Assembly: GCF_030227225.1 (NCBI RefSeq)
Contig: NZ_JASPHQ010000005.1
Location: 1-64,000 of the forward strand
DNA from: Corynebacterium rhinophilum
GTDB lineage: Bacteria; Actinomycetota; Actinomycetes; Mycobacteriales; Mycobacteriaceae
DNA length: 64,000 nucleotides
Direction: 5' to 3'
Part shown: positions 48,472 through 58,345 of the stretch, piece by piece
Position numbering within the stretch: position 1 is the first letter of the stretch
Layout: each line of letters opens with the position of its first letter
Notes under the pieces: model-generated
Told to the model about the DNA's origin: nothing
The model's input: only the letters and a program-made list of their open reading frames with translations
The model's database searches: none
Translations under genes and position numbers: made by a program

Positions 48472-49188
48472 ATGACTTATTTCTCAGTGCGAATGCGGTC
48501 TGATTCCGCAGGCCAGCACATTTCGGGAGCAGAGCGAATTGTCAGGGAACACGAGGTTCCGGCGGTCTGTGCGGCGTTATCCGAGCGTGCTTTGGCGCAC
48601 CCGAAGGGAATGGCGGAAAGTACCTTCATCACCGTGGAGGCTTTGACTGAGTCCGATATTCTGCACGTCCCTTCCGTAGGAGTAAAAGAAGAAGCGGTGC
48701 AATCGCCCTCGCAGGCTAGGGACGTCATCGAGGAACTATTGCGCCCCATGACCGCTCATTCCCAGGTAGTCATTGAAGAGACGTTTACCGCTAGGAATAT
48801 GCGCGGTGCGATGCTGATTGCAGCCGATACAGGTAAGCGCTGCGAGCCAGACGCACAGCGCGGCGTCCGCGTGAGCCACATGGACGCGCACAATGCTCAA
48901 GACGCGGCTTTCAAAGGCAAGGACGCGGCCCGTGAGGCCATCGTTCTTGCGAGCAAGGTAGCCGCGCACCCCGATGTTCTAGCAGAGGTCTGTGTGTCTG
49001 ATGACCCGGCCTATACCACCGGTTACGTGTGCATAGATGACACGTACCACCGCCTTCCACGCATTAAAGAGCCTGGATCGGATGAGGGAGCGCGGGCCTT
49101 CATCATCAAACCAGGCGCCGATATTGAAGCGTTGATTGATTATCTGGAAAACCGCGCCGTACTCGTGGATTTTGGGGCAGAAAAGTGA
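48472..49188 (+). CDS. bioW: 6-carboxyhexanoate-CoA ligase (pimeloyl-CoA synthetase)
   Basis: This 238-aa enzyme activates pimelate with ATP and CoA to pimeloyl-CoA, the first substrate of biotin ring assembly. Recognisable BioW features are SVRMRSDSAGQHISGAERIV at the N terminus, TEETFTAR-like EETFTARNMRGAMLIAADTG, and RGVRVSHMD. Its stop overlaps the bioF start. With bioF it makes KAPA from pimelate. No bioA, bioD or bioB is in the window. Confidence 0.9.
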   Translation: MTYFSVRMRSDSAGQHISGAERIVREHEVPAVCAALSERALAHPKGMAESTFITVEALTESDILHVPSVGVKEEAVQSPSQARDVIEELLRPMTAHSQVVIEETFTARNMRGAMLIAADTGKRCEPDAQRGVRVSHMDAHNAQDAAFKGKDAAREAIVLASKVAAHPDVLAEVCVSDDPAYTTGYVCIDDTYHRLPRIKEPGSDEGARAFIIKPGADIEALIDYLENRAVLVDFGAEK

Positions 49189-50354
49189 ACGAGAGCCTAG
49201 AACAAGTCGCATCTGCGCGCCTGGACAAGTGGCGAGAAGACGGCCTGTGGCGCAGCCCTTCGGTTTTTGGAAGTGGACAAGTGCCGGAAAGCTCCTTGCG
49301 GACGGCCGCCGGGAAGACAGCCAAAGACGCGGTGCTCTTTAGCTCGTCGAATTACCTGGGCCTGGCAGAGCATCCGGAGATTAAAAGCGCCGTAAAGGAC
49401 AGCGTTGATCACTACGGCGCAGGTTCAGGCGGCTCGCGACTGACCACCGGTACGTCTGAATTACACGTTGCGGTAGAGGCTGCTGCGGCCCGGCTGACTG
49501 GGTATCCAGACTCGGTGTTCTTTGCCACCGGGTATCAGGCCAATCTATCGACGTTGCAGGCGTTGGCCTCGCCCGAGCTCACCATTATTTCCGATGCGCG
49601 CAACCACGCCAGCATCATCGATGGCTGCCGGCTCGCAAAGGCGAGTGGCTCCTCCCTCTTCGTTACGGCGCACCGCGATACCTGCGCTGTGGAAGATGCC
49701 TTGGCTAACAGGACCACCAAGTATGCCTTGGTTATTACCGATGGCCTCTTTTCCATGGACGGGGTGCTTGCACCCTTGCCTGAGCTATCGCGGGTGGCGC
49801 GCAAATACGGCGCCTGGCTTATGGTCGATGATGCTCATTCATTCGGCACCGTCGGTGACCGCGGCTTTGGCCTCCCAGAATATTTCGGCGTCCAGCCCGA
49901 TATCCAACTTATTACCGCTAGCAAGGCGCTTGGTGCTGAAGGCGGGCTCGTTGCAACGAGTAAGCCGGTGGCGCAGCTCTTGCGGCAACAAGCCCGGTCC
50001 TTCGTGTTTTCGACCTCGCCCACGCCAGCCACCTCTGCCGCTGTGCTTGCGGCGCTAAAACTCATTGAGTCTGATCCCAGCCTGGTTAGCCAACTGCAGG
50101 AGAATATTGCTTATTGGCACAACACACGCGGTACTACGCCAAAGCAAGGGCCGATTATCCCTGTGCACGTGGGCGATGAGGCCGCCGCGATGGACGCTAG
50201 CGCCGCACTGCTGGGGCACGGATTTATCGTCCCTGCAATCCGGTGGCCAACTGTTGCGCGAAGCGCTGCGATACTCCGCGTCACCCTCATGGCAACCCAT
50301 ACGCGGGCGCAAATCGATGCTCTCTGTACCGAACTTAAACAGCTGAGTTTATAA
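49185..50354 (+). CDS. bioF: 8-amino-7-oxononanoate synthase
   Basis: This 389-aa PLP enzyme condenses pimeloyl-CoA with L-alanine to KAPA. It shows the alpha-oxoamine synthase pattern: FSSSNYLGLAEHPEIKSAVK, GAGSGGSRLTTGTSELHVAV, DARNHASIIDGCRLAKASGS, VDDAHSFGTVGDRGFG, and the PLP lysine in TASKALGAEGG. The GTG start overlaps the bioW stop. Confidence 0.95.
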   Translation: MNESLEQVASARLDKWREDGLWRSPSVFGSGQVPESSLRTAAGKTAKDAVLFSSSNYLGLAEHPEIKSAVKDSVDHYGAGSGGSRLTTGTSELHVAVEAAAARLTGYPDSVFFATGYQANLSTLQALASPELTIISDARNHASIIDGCRLAKASGSSLFVTAHRDTCAVEDALANRTTKYALVITDGLFSMDGVLAPLPELSRVARKYGAWLMVDDAHSFGTVGDRGFGLPEYFGVQPDIQLITASKALGAEGGLVATSKPVAQLLRQQARSFVFSTSPTPATSAAVLAALKLIESDPSLVSQLQENIAYWHNTRGTTPKQGPIIPVHVGDEAAAMDASAALLGHGFIVPAIRWPTVARSAAILRVTLMATHTRAQIDALCTELKQLSL

Positions 50355-50415
50355 GCAAAACTCACAGTGAGTGCGTTCAGAGAGTGGGCTCTCGTCGCAT
50401 ACACTGGCAGGCATT

Positions 50416-50796
50416 ATGAGCAGCTTCATCATTGATTATTCGTGGCTCCGCGAGCTGGTGCTGTACGGGCGTGACGCCGAGCTATCCGCTGCGATTACCG
50501 GCAACTGGGACATTATTGAAGCCATATGGGACTTGGAAGAAAAGTACGCCTTAAATGATTCCGGTTTCTTTGGCGGCGATAATTGGGTTGCGCGCTTTGA
50601 GTCGGGCCTCGGTGATGGTGGCCCGTTGGATGTGGAGCTATTGGACGAAGAAGATACTTCAGTGATACTCGAGCTCTCCGTTACTGGTGACGATGAAGAG
50701 ACAATGGAGCACGCGCTTATCGATGCCACCGAGACCATCACCTGCCACTTCACCGACTGGGGCTTCGAGGACATCGAGTGGACCGCGATGCAATGA
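50416..50796 (+). CDS. Hypothetical acidic protein, 126 aa
   Basis: The start (MSSFIIDYSWLRELVLYGRD) is chosen from sequence quality; a longer frame reaches 50371. The protein is strongly acidic and probably mixed alpha/beta (SGLGDGGPLDVELLDEEDTS, CHFTDWGFEDIEWTAMQ). Nothing in it is recognisable. It is 61 bp after bioF and may share the operon. Confidence 0.6.
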   Translation: MSSFIIDYSWLRELVLYGRDAELSAAITGNWDIIEAIWDLEEKYALNDSGFFGGDNWVARFESGLGDGGPLDVELLDEEDTSVILELSVTGDDEETMEHALIDATETITCHFTDWGFEDIEWTAMQ

Positions 50797-50971
50797 GAGA
50801 TAGAGACGCCGCCGCAAGGTTTTACTAGCCGAGGGGCTCAACAGGTAATTTTACTCGCGTACGTCTTGCTGCTGCGGAGAAAGAAGAATACGGTAGCAAC
50901 TATCAGAGGTGATAGTCCGCTTCGGAGAAGACGGCTTGTTGCTACTAGCAAAGGCGTGGTCACACGCGGTT

Positions 50972-51008
50972 TGAGGGTTCCTGCCTGGTTGGCGGGGACC
51001 CTCAAATA
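50972..51008 (+). terminator. Hairpin terminator between bio region and Wadjet genes
   Basis: TTTGAGGGT (50972-50980) pairs with ACCCTCAAA (51000-51008), extended by TCC/GGG. It is followed by TATTG. The rest of 50797-51134 holds no gene I can support. Confidence 0.65.
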
Positions 51009-51134
51009 TTGTAGGTCGAGGATCTAGTTAGAGAGCGAGATCTCTAGAGTTTCTAGAACGGACGATAGGAGCGAGATCCCGAAACTGGGTTCGCAATGGG
51101 TTGCGTCCTCTGATGAGATTGCCCAACCTAGAAC

Positions 51135-52268
51135 CTAGCGTTGAAACGTAGATTGAATCGCGTCAGTGGCATGCGCGAATGGAATCCGTTCTTGTTCAAT
51201 GCGTAGCTTGCCGTCGGTGAAGAGGAGGCGATAGGCGCGCTGCTCTTCGGTGGTGAGGTGGCTAAGCATGGCGGAGCCATCACCAGGATCGGGGACCGCG
51301 AGGTGGCGGAACGCGGTGACGGTGGTGGTATCCATAAGGAGAGACTTCGTGTGGGGAAAGTGGGCGCGCACGCCGTTGAGGATGCTGAAGCCGGCGGCGT
51401 CAAGGTCGCCCCAGTAGGTGATTTCGGCATCGTGGAGCCAGGCAAGGGCGTGAAGTTGGCGGGCGGCATTGCCGGCGCCGAGGATGGCGATGGTGGGTGG
51501 GGCGGCATCGGAAAGCAGGGGCAGGGCTAGGAAGGTCTGCTTGTTTTCTACGATGAGAACGCGCGGGGGCGCGGTGGGAAAGAGTGGTCCAGCCTGGGAA
51601 AGGGGAACCTCGATATCGGACAGCGCAGGGGCGTGGTTGAGGTAGCGCAGACGCAGGCGGGCGTCGGTGCGGCGCAGTCCCAAATCCGTGATGCCGAAGG
51701 GCGAAAGCAGGGCGAGCAGCAGGCGGCGGTGGGTGCCTATCCACTTGCCATCCACAGCTTCGACCGGAACGGCGCGCTCCCACTCGCCGGAGTCCGGGTG
51801 GGCGCGCAGCCAGGTCAAGCATGGTGCCAAGCAGCGCAGATCGTATGTGTCAAGGTCTTTCCACTGGGCATAGGTGCGGTACACGGCGTCGGCGAATGCA
51901 GGGGAGTCGGGGAAGATCCCGGCGATGTCGTGTGCGCGCTGTAGCGCGCGGGAGTATTCGGCGCTGAGGCCTGCGGCCGCGGCGATGCGGGGAGCACCGG
52001 TAAGGACCGCGCGGGTGGGAACGGAATTGGTGCCTAGGCCTGTGCGGGACCAATTGCGCTGTTCGTAGTGGATCTCTTCTTGGTGCGGCCAGCGCTGCCA
52101 GGCACGGATGAACTCCTGGGTGGCGGGGACATCGCGCGCGGCGTTGGCGGCCGTGGGCGGGTGCAGCGGCCAGTCGATGCTCAGCGAATCCGGAGTCGAC
52201 AAAGCCTCCGCAAAGTGCTTGCGCAGGTATTTTTCCGCATGGGTGTGCAGGTCACTAGGCATCCGCAT
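51135..52268 (-). CDS. jetD: Wadjet JetD: topoisomerase VI-like nuclease subunit
   Basis: This 377-aa protein (start overlapping the jetC stop) has the DUF3322 N-terminal part (AEKYLRKHFAEALSTPDSLS, WPHQEEIHYEQRNWSRTGLG) and a C-terminal DUF2220/Toprim part. Key residues are in VLIVENKQTFLALPL (Toprim Glu) and ITYWGDLDAAGFSILNGVRA (D-x-D). In Wadjet systems the JetABC condensin-like complex extrudes loops of small circular DNA and JetD cuts it, so plasmids are destroyed. All four genes lie in the order A-B-C-D on the minus strand. Confidence 0.92.
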   Translation of the reverse strand: MRMPSDLHTHAEKYLRKHFAEALSTPDSLSIDWPLHPPTAANAARDVPATQEFIRAWQRWPHQEEIHYEQRNWSRTGLGTNSVPTRAVLTGAPRIAAAAGLSAEYSRALQRAHDIAGIFPDSPAFADAVYRTYAQWKDLDTYDLRCLAPCLTWLRAHPDSGEWERAVPVEAVDGKWIGTHRRLLLALLSPFGITDLGLRRTDARLRLRYLNHAPALSDIEVPLSQAGPLFPTAPPRVLIVENKQTFLALPLLSDAAPPTIAILGAGNAARQLHALAWLHDAEITYWGDLDAAGFSILNGVRAHFPHTKSLLMDTTTVTAFRHLAVPDPGDGSAMLSHLTTEEQRAYRLLFTDGKLRIEQERIPFAHATDAIQSTFQR

Positions 52269-55200
52269 TGGGGGACTCCGGGGATTCCTGGGAATAGGTG
52301 GTGGCATCGATAAGCGAATAGCCCGTACGCGCCTGCGGGCGGCCCTGGATAATGGGCTCGTCATAATTGACCACGATGGTGCCATCCACGTACGGCGATA
52401 GCGTCTGGATGAGTTTGAATGGCGTTGCCAAAATCATGTGGAAACCAAAGGACGCAAACACGGACATGGCGGTGCGTGTAAAGGCTGGGTCGGCGCGGTC
52501 GAAGGCCTCATCCAAAATGATGGAACCGTAGGTGGGAACGTCCTGATCCGGCTCCGCCAGGCGGAAGCGCAACGCCGCAGCCAAGCAGAAGAACACCAGC
52601 TTTTGGGCCTGGCCGCCGGAAAGAGAGGCGGAATCCTGATAAGTATTCGCGGTCGTGCCATCGGGGTAGCACTCGCGGCCGACGAAGCTGACGTGCTTGC
52701 GGGTATCGAGGACCAGGTTGCGCCACCGAATATCCTCCGGCTCAGACGAGCCCAAGCGGCTGAGAATCTTGTCCAAGGCGTGGTAGCGCGCCACCGCAGC
52801 TTCGGGCTCATCGGCGCTAATCTCCGCCAGGCTATGGGACGTTGCGGCATCGAGATCCCGCTGGAAGTCTTGCACCACCTGACCCCGGGCATCCTTCACA
52901 TCAATGCGCAGGGTGCGGTCCCCATTGAAGGGCGTGCGCTCCAGGGACTTATTAATAAACTCCATGCGCTGTTCGATATCGCTACGGGCATGGCGAAGCG
53001 AAGAGGCGAGGTGCGATAGGTTTTGCACCGTCGTGCCATTGAGCAGCTCCAAGAACTGGGCGCGAAAATCCGCCAAGCGGTCCGCGCGCAGGAATTTCAG
53101 CTTCTCCATGCCCTCGCCGGCGAAGCTCGCCTGCGGCTCCAAATCCGCCGCTTCCGCCGGCCACTGCGATAGGTATTTGTGGAGGACGGATACAATCTTG
53201 GCATTCGTCTCCTCGATGCAGCGCGCGGCCCTGCGCGCGGTTTCTTGCAGGCTGGCCTGCACCTCATCGCGCCGGGCATCGATGTCATCGATGGTGAGTT
53301 TTCTCCTGCCCTTGTGCAGGGCCTCTTCGACTGCCTTGGCGATGCCCTGATCCGCCACCGTGGGCACTGTTCCGATGCTTTGGCGCCGCTGGGTGGAGCG
53401 GTTCAGCTCGCCTTCCACGTTGCCGAGGTGTTTTTGTGCTTCGTTCAGTTGGGCGCGGGCGGCGGTGAGTTTTTCCTTTGCCTGTTCGTGTGCTGTGGCT
53501 AAGGCCTGCGCTTCTGGGGAGGAAGCCAAAGAATCGTACTGTGCTTGCAAATCGCGCTTGCGCGCCTTAGCGGAAGCGGTATCAATATCCTGGAACTTAG
53601 TCTCCAGTACGCGCTGCGCTTTATCGCGTTGTGTGCGCAAGATATCCATCTTTCGGTTGAGTTCATGGACCTGTTTGGCCATGGCACGAGCAGTGGCTTT
53701 CGCTTCATTCAATTGGGAACGCAGGAGCTCAATCTTGGCGGTATTGGTGGAACCTACTCGGTACCACCGCGTGCCTTTAAAGCGCGTGCGATCATCCTTG
53801 ATAAAGCGCGTCGATCCATCCTTATCCTTGGGCCGGCTTTCCAAGCCATCGCGCGTGACGGCTGGGGTTTTGGTTACCTGTTCGAGCGCGGCCACCGAGT
53901 TGACGCATTCGTAGTTAAAACGGCTCGAAATATGGTGGCGCACCCACTGCGCCATAGGGTGATCCTGGAACTCCAATTTGTGGATGAGCTGTTGCGGGCT
54001 GCGCGCGGGCGCGGGCGCCGGTGCAAACTCCGGGATAGTGCGGTACTCGAGCCGGGTGCCCACGTTGCGAGAATTGACCCACTGGTTAATGGCTTCCCGC
54101 GCGGTTTCAGGAACGAGCAGGGTGGCGGCGAATCCGTGTAACAATTTTTGGATCACCGGTTCCCACTCCGCCTGCTGCGGGGCGATATCCAGTAACTCTC
54201 CAGCGAAGGGAAGCTCCGATTCGGCATAGCCAGTATCCCGCGCGAGTTGGGTGCGCAGCTCTACGAGGGCCTTATCAATATTGGTGCGCCGCGAGCTAAA
54301 TGAGTGCAGCTCACTTTCTAAGGACGCGGATGCTGTCGCGGCATCGCGGGCGGCCACGCCGGCTTCTTGCTGCTGCTCAGTAAGCTGGGCCGAGTCAGCC
54401 TCGAAGTCCGCGATGCGCAGGCGGGCATTTGCTTGCAGCTCGGCGAAGCCGTGCGGGCTGAGCTCAAAGTGATCGGTCCACTGGTCGGCGGCAGCGGCAA
54501 GGTGGTGGAACTCCTTGGAGCGGTGCTCAATTTCCTTCTCCGCGGTTTCAATTTTGGCTTCTAGGGCGGCCAGCTCGCCGGCACTGAGTTGGGAGATGGC
54601 TACGGCGGCGCGGCGCTCGGCATCGTCAAGGTGCGTGACCTCTGCTTCGAGCGCCTCGGCCGCAGAGTGTGCCTCTGCCTGCTGGGCGGTCAGCGCGCGG
54701 ATGCGATAGTCCAGTTCTTCTGCCACCAAGCGGGCGCGCACCGCCGGCAGCGCCTCATTCATCGCCTCGGCCCTGTGCTTATCCGCCTCCGCAGTGGTGC
54801 GCTGGGAGTGTAATTGGGGCAGGGGAGCCAGCGTCTCAATCTGGGCCTTGACGTCCTCTACCCGCAGGTATGCCTGGCGCAGATCTTCGAATTGCTCCAC
54901 CGACTCCTCTGCCCGCTCGAAGGTAGACGGCGTATCCAGCATATAGTCCCGGAAGAGCTGGTCCAGGCTGGATAGAGATTTGGCGGATTGCGTGCGGTGC
55001 AGCAGGACCTGCCCCTGTTCGCTCTTGATGCCCAGGCGTTTGCGGAAGCGATCCGCAAACGTGGTGTACGTCGAGGTAAATGACGCTCCAGGCCCCTTGT
55101 ACATGGCCTTAATCTTGCGGGTATCCAGGCTGCGGGTGAGTAGGGGGCTGAGCTTATCGATGTCCTCATCTCCCTGCACCACCCCATAGAGCCTTTTAAT

Positions 55201-55626
55201 CTGGCTCACCGAATTTTCACCGCCGTTGAGGCGGAAGATGGCGATGAGGGTGTGCTGCGTGCCAGACCCATTATCGTAGGTCAACGCCACCACCGAGTTT
55301 GTTGCGCCCTCACGCAAATACTCCGGGGCGATTTCACCCGTGTGCGCATTTTCTTGCTGCCGCCACGCCCCGCGAATATAGGAGACGAGGTTGCGCCCAT
55401 TATGCCGACCGAGGTCCTGCTGCGATGCCGCGTTGAACTTGAGGTCCTTCTGCGGCACCAATACTGCCGACATCGCATCAAGCAGCGTGGACTTGCCCGA
55501 ACCGGATCCGCCGGTGATGAGGAAGCCCTTGCGGGCTACCGGGATGGAAAAATAGCCGTGAAAAGTACCCCAGTTAATGAGCTGGATACGGCTGATGCGG
55601 AATTGGCCTGGATACAGGTTAGTCAT
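52255..55626 (-). CDS. jetC: Wadjet JetC: SMC/MukB-like ATPase
   Basis: This 1123-aa protein starts at MTNLYPGQFRISRIQLINWG; its ATG overlaps the jetB stop. Walker A is GGSGSGKST (39-47). Two long coiled-coil arms (about 260-480 and 640-860) flank a hinge-like centre. The C-terminal head has the signature SASLSGGQAQKLVFF and Walker B GSIILDEAFDRAD. It is the motor of the JetABC complex that extrudes DNA loops. Confidence 0.93.
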   Translation of the reverse strand: MTNLYPGQFRISRIQLINWGTFHGYFSIPVARKGFLITGGSGSGKSTLLDAMSAVLVPQKDLKFNAASQQDLGRHNGRNLVSYIRGAWRQQENAHTGEIAPEYLREGATNSVVALTYDNGSGTQHTLIAIFRLNGGENSVSQIKRLYGVVQGDEDIDKLSPLLTRSLDTRKIKAMYKGPGASFTSTYTTFADRFRKRLGIKSEQGQVLLHRTQSAKSLSSLDQLFRDYMLDTPSTFERAEESVEQFEDLRQAYLRVEDVKAQIETLAPLPQLHSQRTTAEADKHRAEAMNEALPAVRARLVAEELDYRIRALTAQQAEAHSAAEALEAEVTHLDDAERRAAVAISQLSAGELAALEAKIETAEKEIEHRSKEFHHLAAAADQWTDHFELSPHGFAELQANARLRIADFEADSAQLTEQQQEAGVAARDAATASASLESELHSFSSRRTNIDKALVELRTQLARDTGYAESELPFAGELLDIAPQQAEWEPVIQKLLHGFAATLLVPETAREAINQWVNSRNVGTRLEYRTIPEFAPAPAPARSPQQLIHKLEFQDHPMAQWVRHHISSRFNYECVNSVAALEQVTKTPAVTRDGLESRPKDKDGSTRFIKDDRTRFKGTRWYRVGSTNTAKIELLRSQLNEAKATARAMAKQVHELNRKMDILRTQRDKAQRVLETKFQDIDTASAKARKRDLQAQYDSLASSPEAQALATAHEQAKEKLTAARAQLNEAQKHLGNVEGELNRSTQRRQSIGTVPTVADQGIAKAVEEALHKGRRKLTIDDIDARRDEVQASLQETARRAARCIEETNAKIVSVLHKYLSQWPAEAADLEPQASFAGEGMEKLKFLRADRLADFRAQFLELLNGTTVQNLSHLASSLRHARSDIEQRMEFINKSLERTPFNGDRTLRIDVKDARGQVVQDFQRDLDAATSHSLAEISADEPEAAVARYHALDKILSRLGSSEPEDIRWRNLVLDTRKHVSFVGRECYPDGTTANTYQDSASLSGGQAQKLVFFCLAAALRFRLAEPDQDVPTYGSIILDEAFDRADPAFTRTAMSVFASFGFHMILATPFKLIQTLSPYVDGTIVVNYDEPIIQGRPQARTGYSLIDATTYSQESPESPNADA

Positions 55627-56269
55627 CGGAAGCCTCCTCCTGGTCGCTTTCGGCTTCTGCGAGGCGGGCGTATTCATCCCGGATGGCGGTGACCGTGGCG
55701 GCATCGAAAAGCTGGCGCAAGACGGGTGAAACCTCGTAGCGCCCCTCTGTCTCGGTGGCGCTGAGCAGAGAGTATTCATTGCGGATGCGTTTAATCGCCG
55801 CATTGAAGCGGTTATTGAACCCGGCTTCATCGCGGTTATCAACCGCGCGTACGTAACCAATTCCCTCCCGGAGGTCTTCTACATCCACAATCACGCGTTC
55901 ACCGGGCAGCGCTAAACCAAGTTCCTGGCGCAGGTTCAGCAGGATGGCGGTATCGATGTGCTTGAGCTTATCCGTGCGCAGCACCTGCGGAATGGGCAGC
56001 GTTTCCTCTTCTACCATCCGGGTAAACGCAAACCCTTCTGCTTCATCGACGACCAGCTCGAGGAATACCTCATGCAGGCGGGCGCGCAGGTTGTCTTCGT
56101 CCGAGATGATGGCGGACCATAAGACAGGTTCCTTGTGCGCACGCACGAGCGGCCCCTTCAACAGCTGCACCAACGCGCGGCGCGAGTTATAGGTCAGCGA
56201 TCCTTTATCGCTTTCCCACAGCGGGGGCTCATGCGCCGAATCGACGCGGTGATTATCAGTAGCGCTCAC
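55619..56269 (-). CDS. jetB: Wadjet JetB: MukE-like subunit (DUF4194)
   Basis: This 216-aa protein has winged-helix features of DUF4194: TYNSRRALVQLLKGPLVRAH, LHEVFLELVVDEAEGFAFTR, LPIPQVLRTDKLKHIDTAIL, and an acidic C terminus. It bridges the kleisin JetA in the condensin-like complex. Its start overlaps the jetA stop and its stop overlaps the jetC start. Confidence 0.9.
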   Translation of the reverse strand: MSATDNHRVDSAHEPPLWESDKGSLTYNSRRALVQLLKGPLVRAHKEPVLWSAIISDEDNLRARLHEVFLELVVDEAEGFAFTRMVEEETLPIPQVLRTDKLKHIDTAILLNLRQELGLALPGERVIVDVEDLREGIGYVRAVDNRDEAGFNNRFNAAIKRIRNEYSLLSATETEGRYEVSPVLRQLFDAATVTAIRDEYARLAEAESDQEEASDD

Positions 56270-57738
56270 TACAACTCCTCAACGGTGGTGCTATCGAAAT
56301 ACATAGTAGGGATATACGCCGCGCGAATGGTCCCATCTTCTTCGGTCCAGGTGACCTTCTCGTGCGCATCATGCAGCGCCGGTAGTGGGTGCTGGTCCGC
56401 AATGTGTACCAATCCCACGACGCTGGCCAGGCCCTGCGTGGGCGGGTACGCCTGCAATACTTGGCCAATCGTGCACGGACCCGCCTTGCCGACGGCCCCG
56501 CGAATCGCCCCATGCAATTCCTCAAAATCAATTTCTGATTCGCGCACCAGCTCATACAACGCCTCCGCATTCTCCTGTCCCGGCTGGAAGGCTTCCGGTG
56601 CTTCCTCCACGACCTCCCGACCCGGGTTGGCCAAGTGGATGCGCGATACGGAATGAATGGACATGCCGATGCGCTGCAGGGGTGTTTCCATGCGGTGAAA
56701 GGCTTTCAGCTCCGATGCCTGCGCTGCATCAATGGCCATGCCTCGCGCCTCACGCAGTAGCTCAATCATGCGCCGGTCTTCTGCGAATTGTTCCGAAGAG
56801 ACATAGTTGCGCAAGCTGCGTGCCAAGCCAGTCATGGTCTGATTGACCTCGAAGCTCGTTTCTTCCATATCGCGGAAGAGATTCCGCAGCTGCCGACGGT
56901 TCTCTGGCGCCAGTTTTTGGCCGACCTCGCTTTCTAAAACTTGCTTAATCCACTGATCCAGCCACGCACTGCGTTCTCTATCCATGAGGTAGGAATAGAA
57001 TCCGCGGAAGCTGCGCCCAGCGTCCGATTCCGCGATGTGGTCTACGCCGCTGAAGATTTCCTCGAGCACTTCACCGCGGTAACCTTCTGGATCCAAAAGC
57101 TGTCGGCGCAATCGGTGATTGAGGGCTTCAAGCTCATGGCGCACCCTGGCGAAATCGCTTGGCACCGCCATGGCCATGTTCAGCACGTCTTGGACGCGCT
57201 CCTCGGTCTCTGCCGCAGTCAGTCGTTCAAACTGCCCCAGGTGGGCCTTTTCAATTTCGCGGTCAATGCGGTCTCGCTCCGCCTCTAAGCTGGCGACGCG
57301 GCTCGAAATATCCTCATTTGTATCCCGCGCCAAGCGTTGTAGCGCCGAGCCGATAGATTCCACGCGCGATGCCGTGACCGTAGTAACCGGCGTTTCCCAA
57401 CGCTCAACGGCCTCGAGCGCGGACAGTGCTTCCTCGCTCGGTTCCAACGTTTCCCCGCGCGAGCTCTTGCCAGATTTACGGACTAGCCAACCAGCTTTCA
57501 CCCAGTCATTGCAATAACTTTGCGGTGTGCGCGGCATTGAGAATTCACTGGCAAGCACCTCAAAATCGGTGACCATCAGCTCATATACTTCTGCCGCCGG
57601 CCGCGCCCGAGTGCCGCGGGGAAAATACTCAGCAATAAGTGCCAGAATCACCGGGGCATTATCGGCCGCCAGCAGCCGCACTGCCGCGGAATCATGTAAT
57701 AACCGCCGCAGTGAAAGGGCGCGAGCTTCAACAGACAT
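56269..57738 (-). CDS. jetA: Wadjet JetA: kleisin-like subunit (DUF3375)
   Basis: The start (MSVEARALSLRRLLHDSAAV) gives 489 aa of DUF3375 type: LALIAEYFPRGTRARPAAEV, ELMVTDFEVLASEF, then a coiled region and GFYSYLMDRERSAWLDQWIK. It acts as kleisin closing the JetC ring. CAAAAT lies exactly 6 nt before the ATG (57745-57750) without a ribosome-binding site, so the defence operon is probably expressed from a leaderless mRNA. First gene of jetABCD. Confidence 0.92.
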   Translation of the reverse strand: MSVEARALSLRRLLHDSAAVRLLAADNAPVILALIAEYFPRGTRARPAAEVYELMVTDFEVLASEFSMPRTPQSYCNDWVKAGWLVRKSGKSSRGETLEPSEEALSALEAVERWETPVTTVTASRVESIGSALQRLARDTNEDISSRVASLEAERDRIDREIEKAHLGQFERLTAAETEERVQDVLNMAMAVPSDFARVRHELEALNHRLRRQLLDPEGYRGEVLEEIFSGVDHIAESDAGRSFRGFYSYLMDRERSAWLDQWIKQVLESEVGQKLAPENRRQLRNLFRDMEETSFEVNQTMTGLARSLRNYVSSEQFAEDRRMIELLREARGMAIDAAQASELKAFHRMETPLQRIGMSIHSVSRIHLANPGREVVEEAPEAFQPGQENAEALYELVRESEIDFEELHGAIRGAVGKAGPCTIGQVLQAYPPTQGLASVVGLVHIADQHPLPALHDAHEKVTWTEEDGTIRAAYIPTMYFDSTTVEEL

Positions 57739-57863
57739 GATTCGATTTTGCCAGCTACGCCGGACACATGCAGCGTAGTTTGACTCACTTATTCGAATCA
57801 GTGGATCCACCCGCGCATGGTGGCCCTTGCGGGCCGAGGACTAAGAGACTGTACTAGTCTTGC

Positions 57864-58283
57864 TTAGTCCTGCGCGACGGTGACGTTGACGTCAATATTG
57901 CCGCGGGTGGCATTGGAGTAGGGGCAGACCTGGTGGGCGGCATCGGCAAGCTCTTGTGCCTTGTCGTGTTCCTGGGCGGGGATGATGACCTCGAGCTCAA
58001 CGGCGAGCTTGAAGCCTTCGCCCTCCTTGCCAATGGACACGCGGGCGCCCACGGAGGAATCGCCCAACTCAGTCTTCTCGCTGCGAGCTACCGCCTGCAG
58101 GGCAGAGTGGAAGCACGCGGCATAACCAGCGGCGAACAGCTGCTCTGGGTTGGCGCCGTTGCTATCGCCGCCCATTTCCTTCGGAGTGGCCATCTTGAAG
58201 TCAAGGTCAGAATTTTGCACTACGGCGCGGCCGTCGCGGCCTTCTCCGGTAGCGAGTGCTTCAGTGGCGTAAAGGGCGTCCAT
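57864..58283 (-). CDS. ohr: Organic hydroperoxide resistance protein
   Basis: This 139-aa OsmC/Ohr protein has the two catalytic cysteines: C57 in AAGYAACFHSALQAVA and C120 in DAAHQVCPYSNATRG, with the GG-D-S-N-G-A-N-PEQLFAAGY segment typical of Ohr. It reduces organic hydroperoxides with lipoylated or thiol partners. A perfect palindrome upstream (58321-58345) is the likely regulatory site; no ohrR is in the window. Confidence 0.92.
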   Translation of the reverse strand: MDALYATEALATGEGRDGRAVVQNSDLDFKMATPKEMGGDSNGANPEQLFAAGYAACFHSALQAVARSEKTELGDSSVGARVSIGKEGEGFKLAVELEVIIPAQEHDKAQELADAAHQVCPYSNATRGNIDVNVTVAQD

Positions 58284-58320
58284 GATTACTCCTTTTCTAA
58301 AGTCATTTTCGTACTAGTAG

Positions 58321-58345
58321 TGAGTACAGTCGCCGATTGTACTCA
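58321..58345. promoter_or_regulatory. Perfect palindrome upstream of ohr, OhrR-type operator
   Basis: TGAGTACA (58321-58328) and TGTACTCA (58338-58345) are exact complements with a 9-bp spacer, 38 bp before the ohr ATG. MarR-family OhrR repressors bind such dyads. The repressor gene is not nearby. Confidence 0.65.

Noticed and set aside
48780..50400. Leftward frames opposite bioW and bioF
   Set aside because: Shadows of well-recognised biosynthetic genes.
53179..54141. Rightward frames (107-198 codons) opposite jetC
   Set aside because: Antisense shadows of the coiled-coil coding sequence; no initiation signals.
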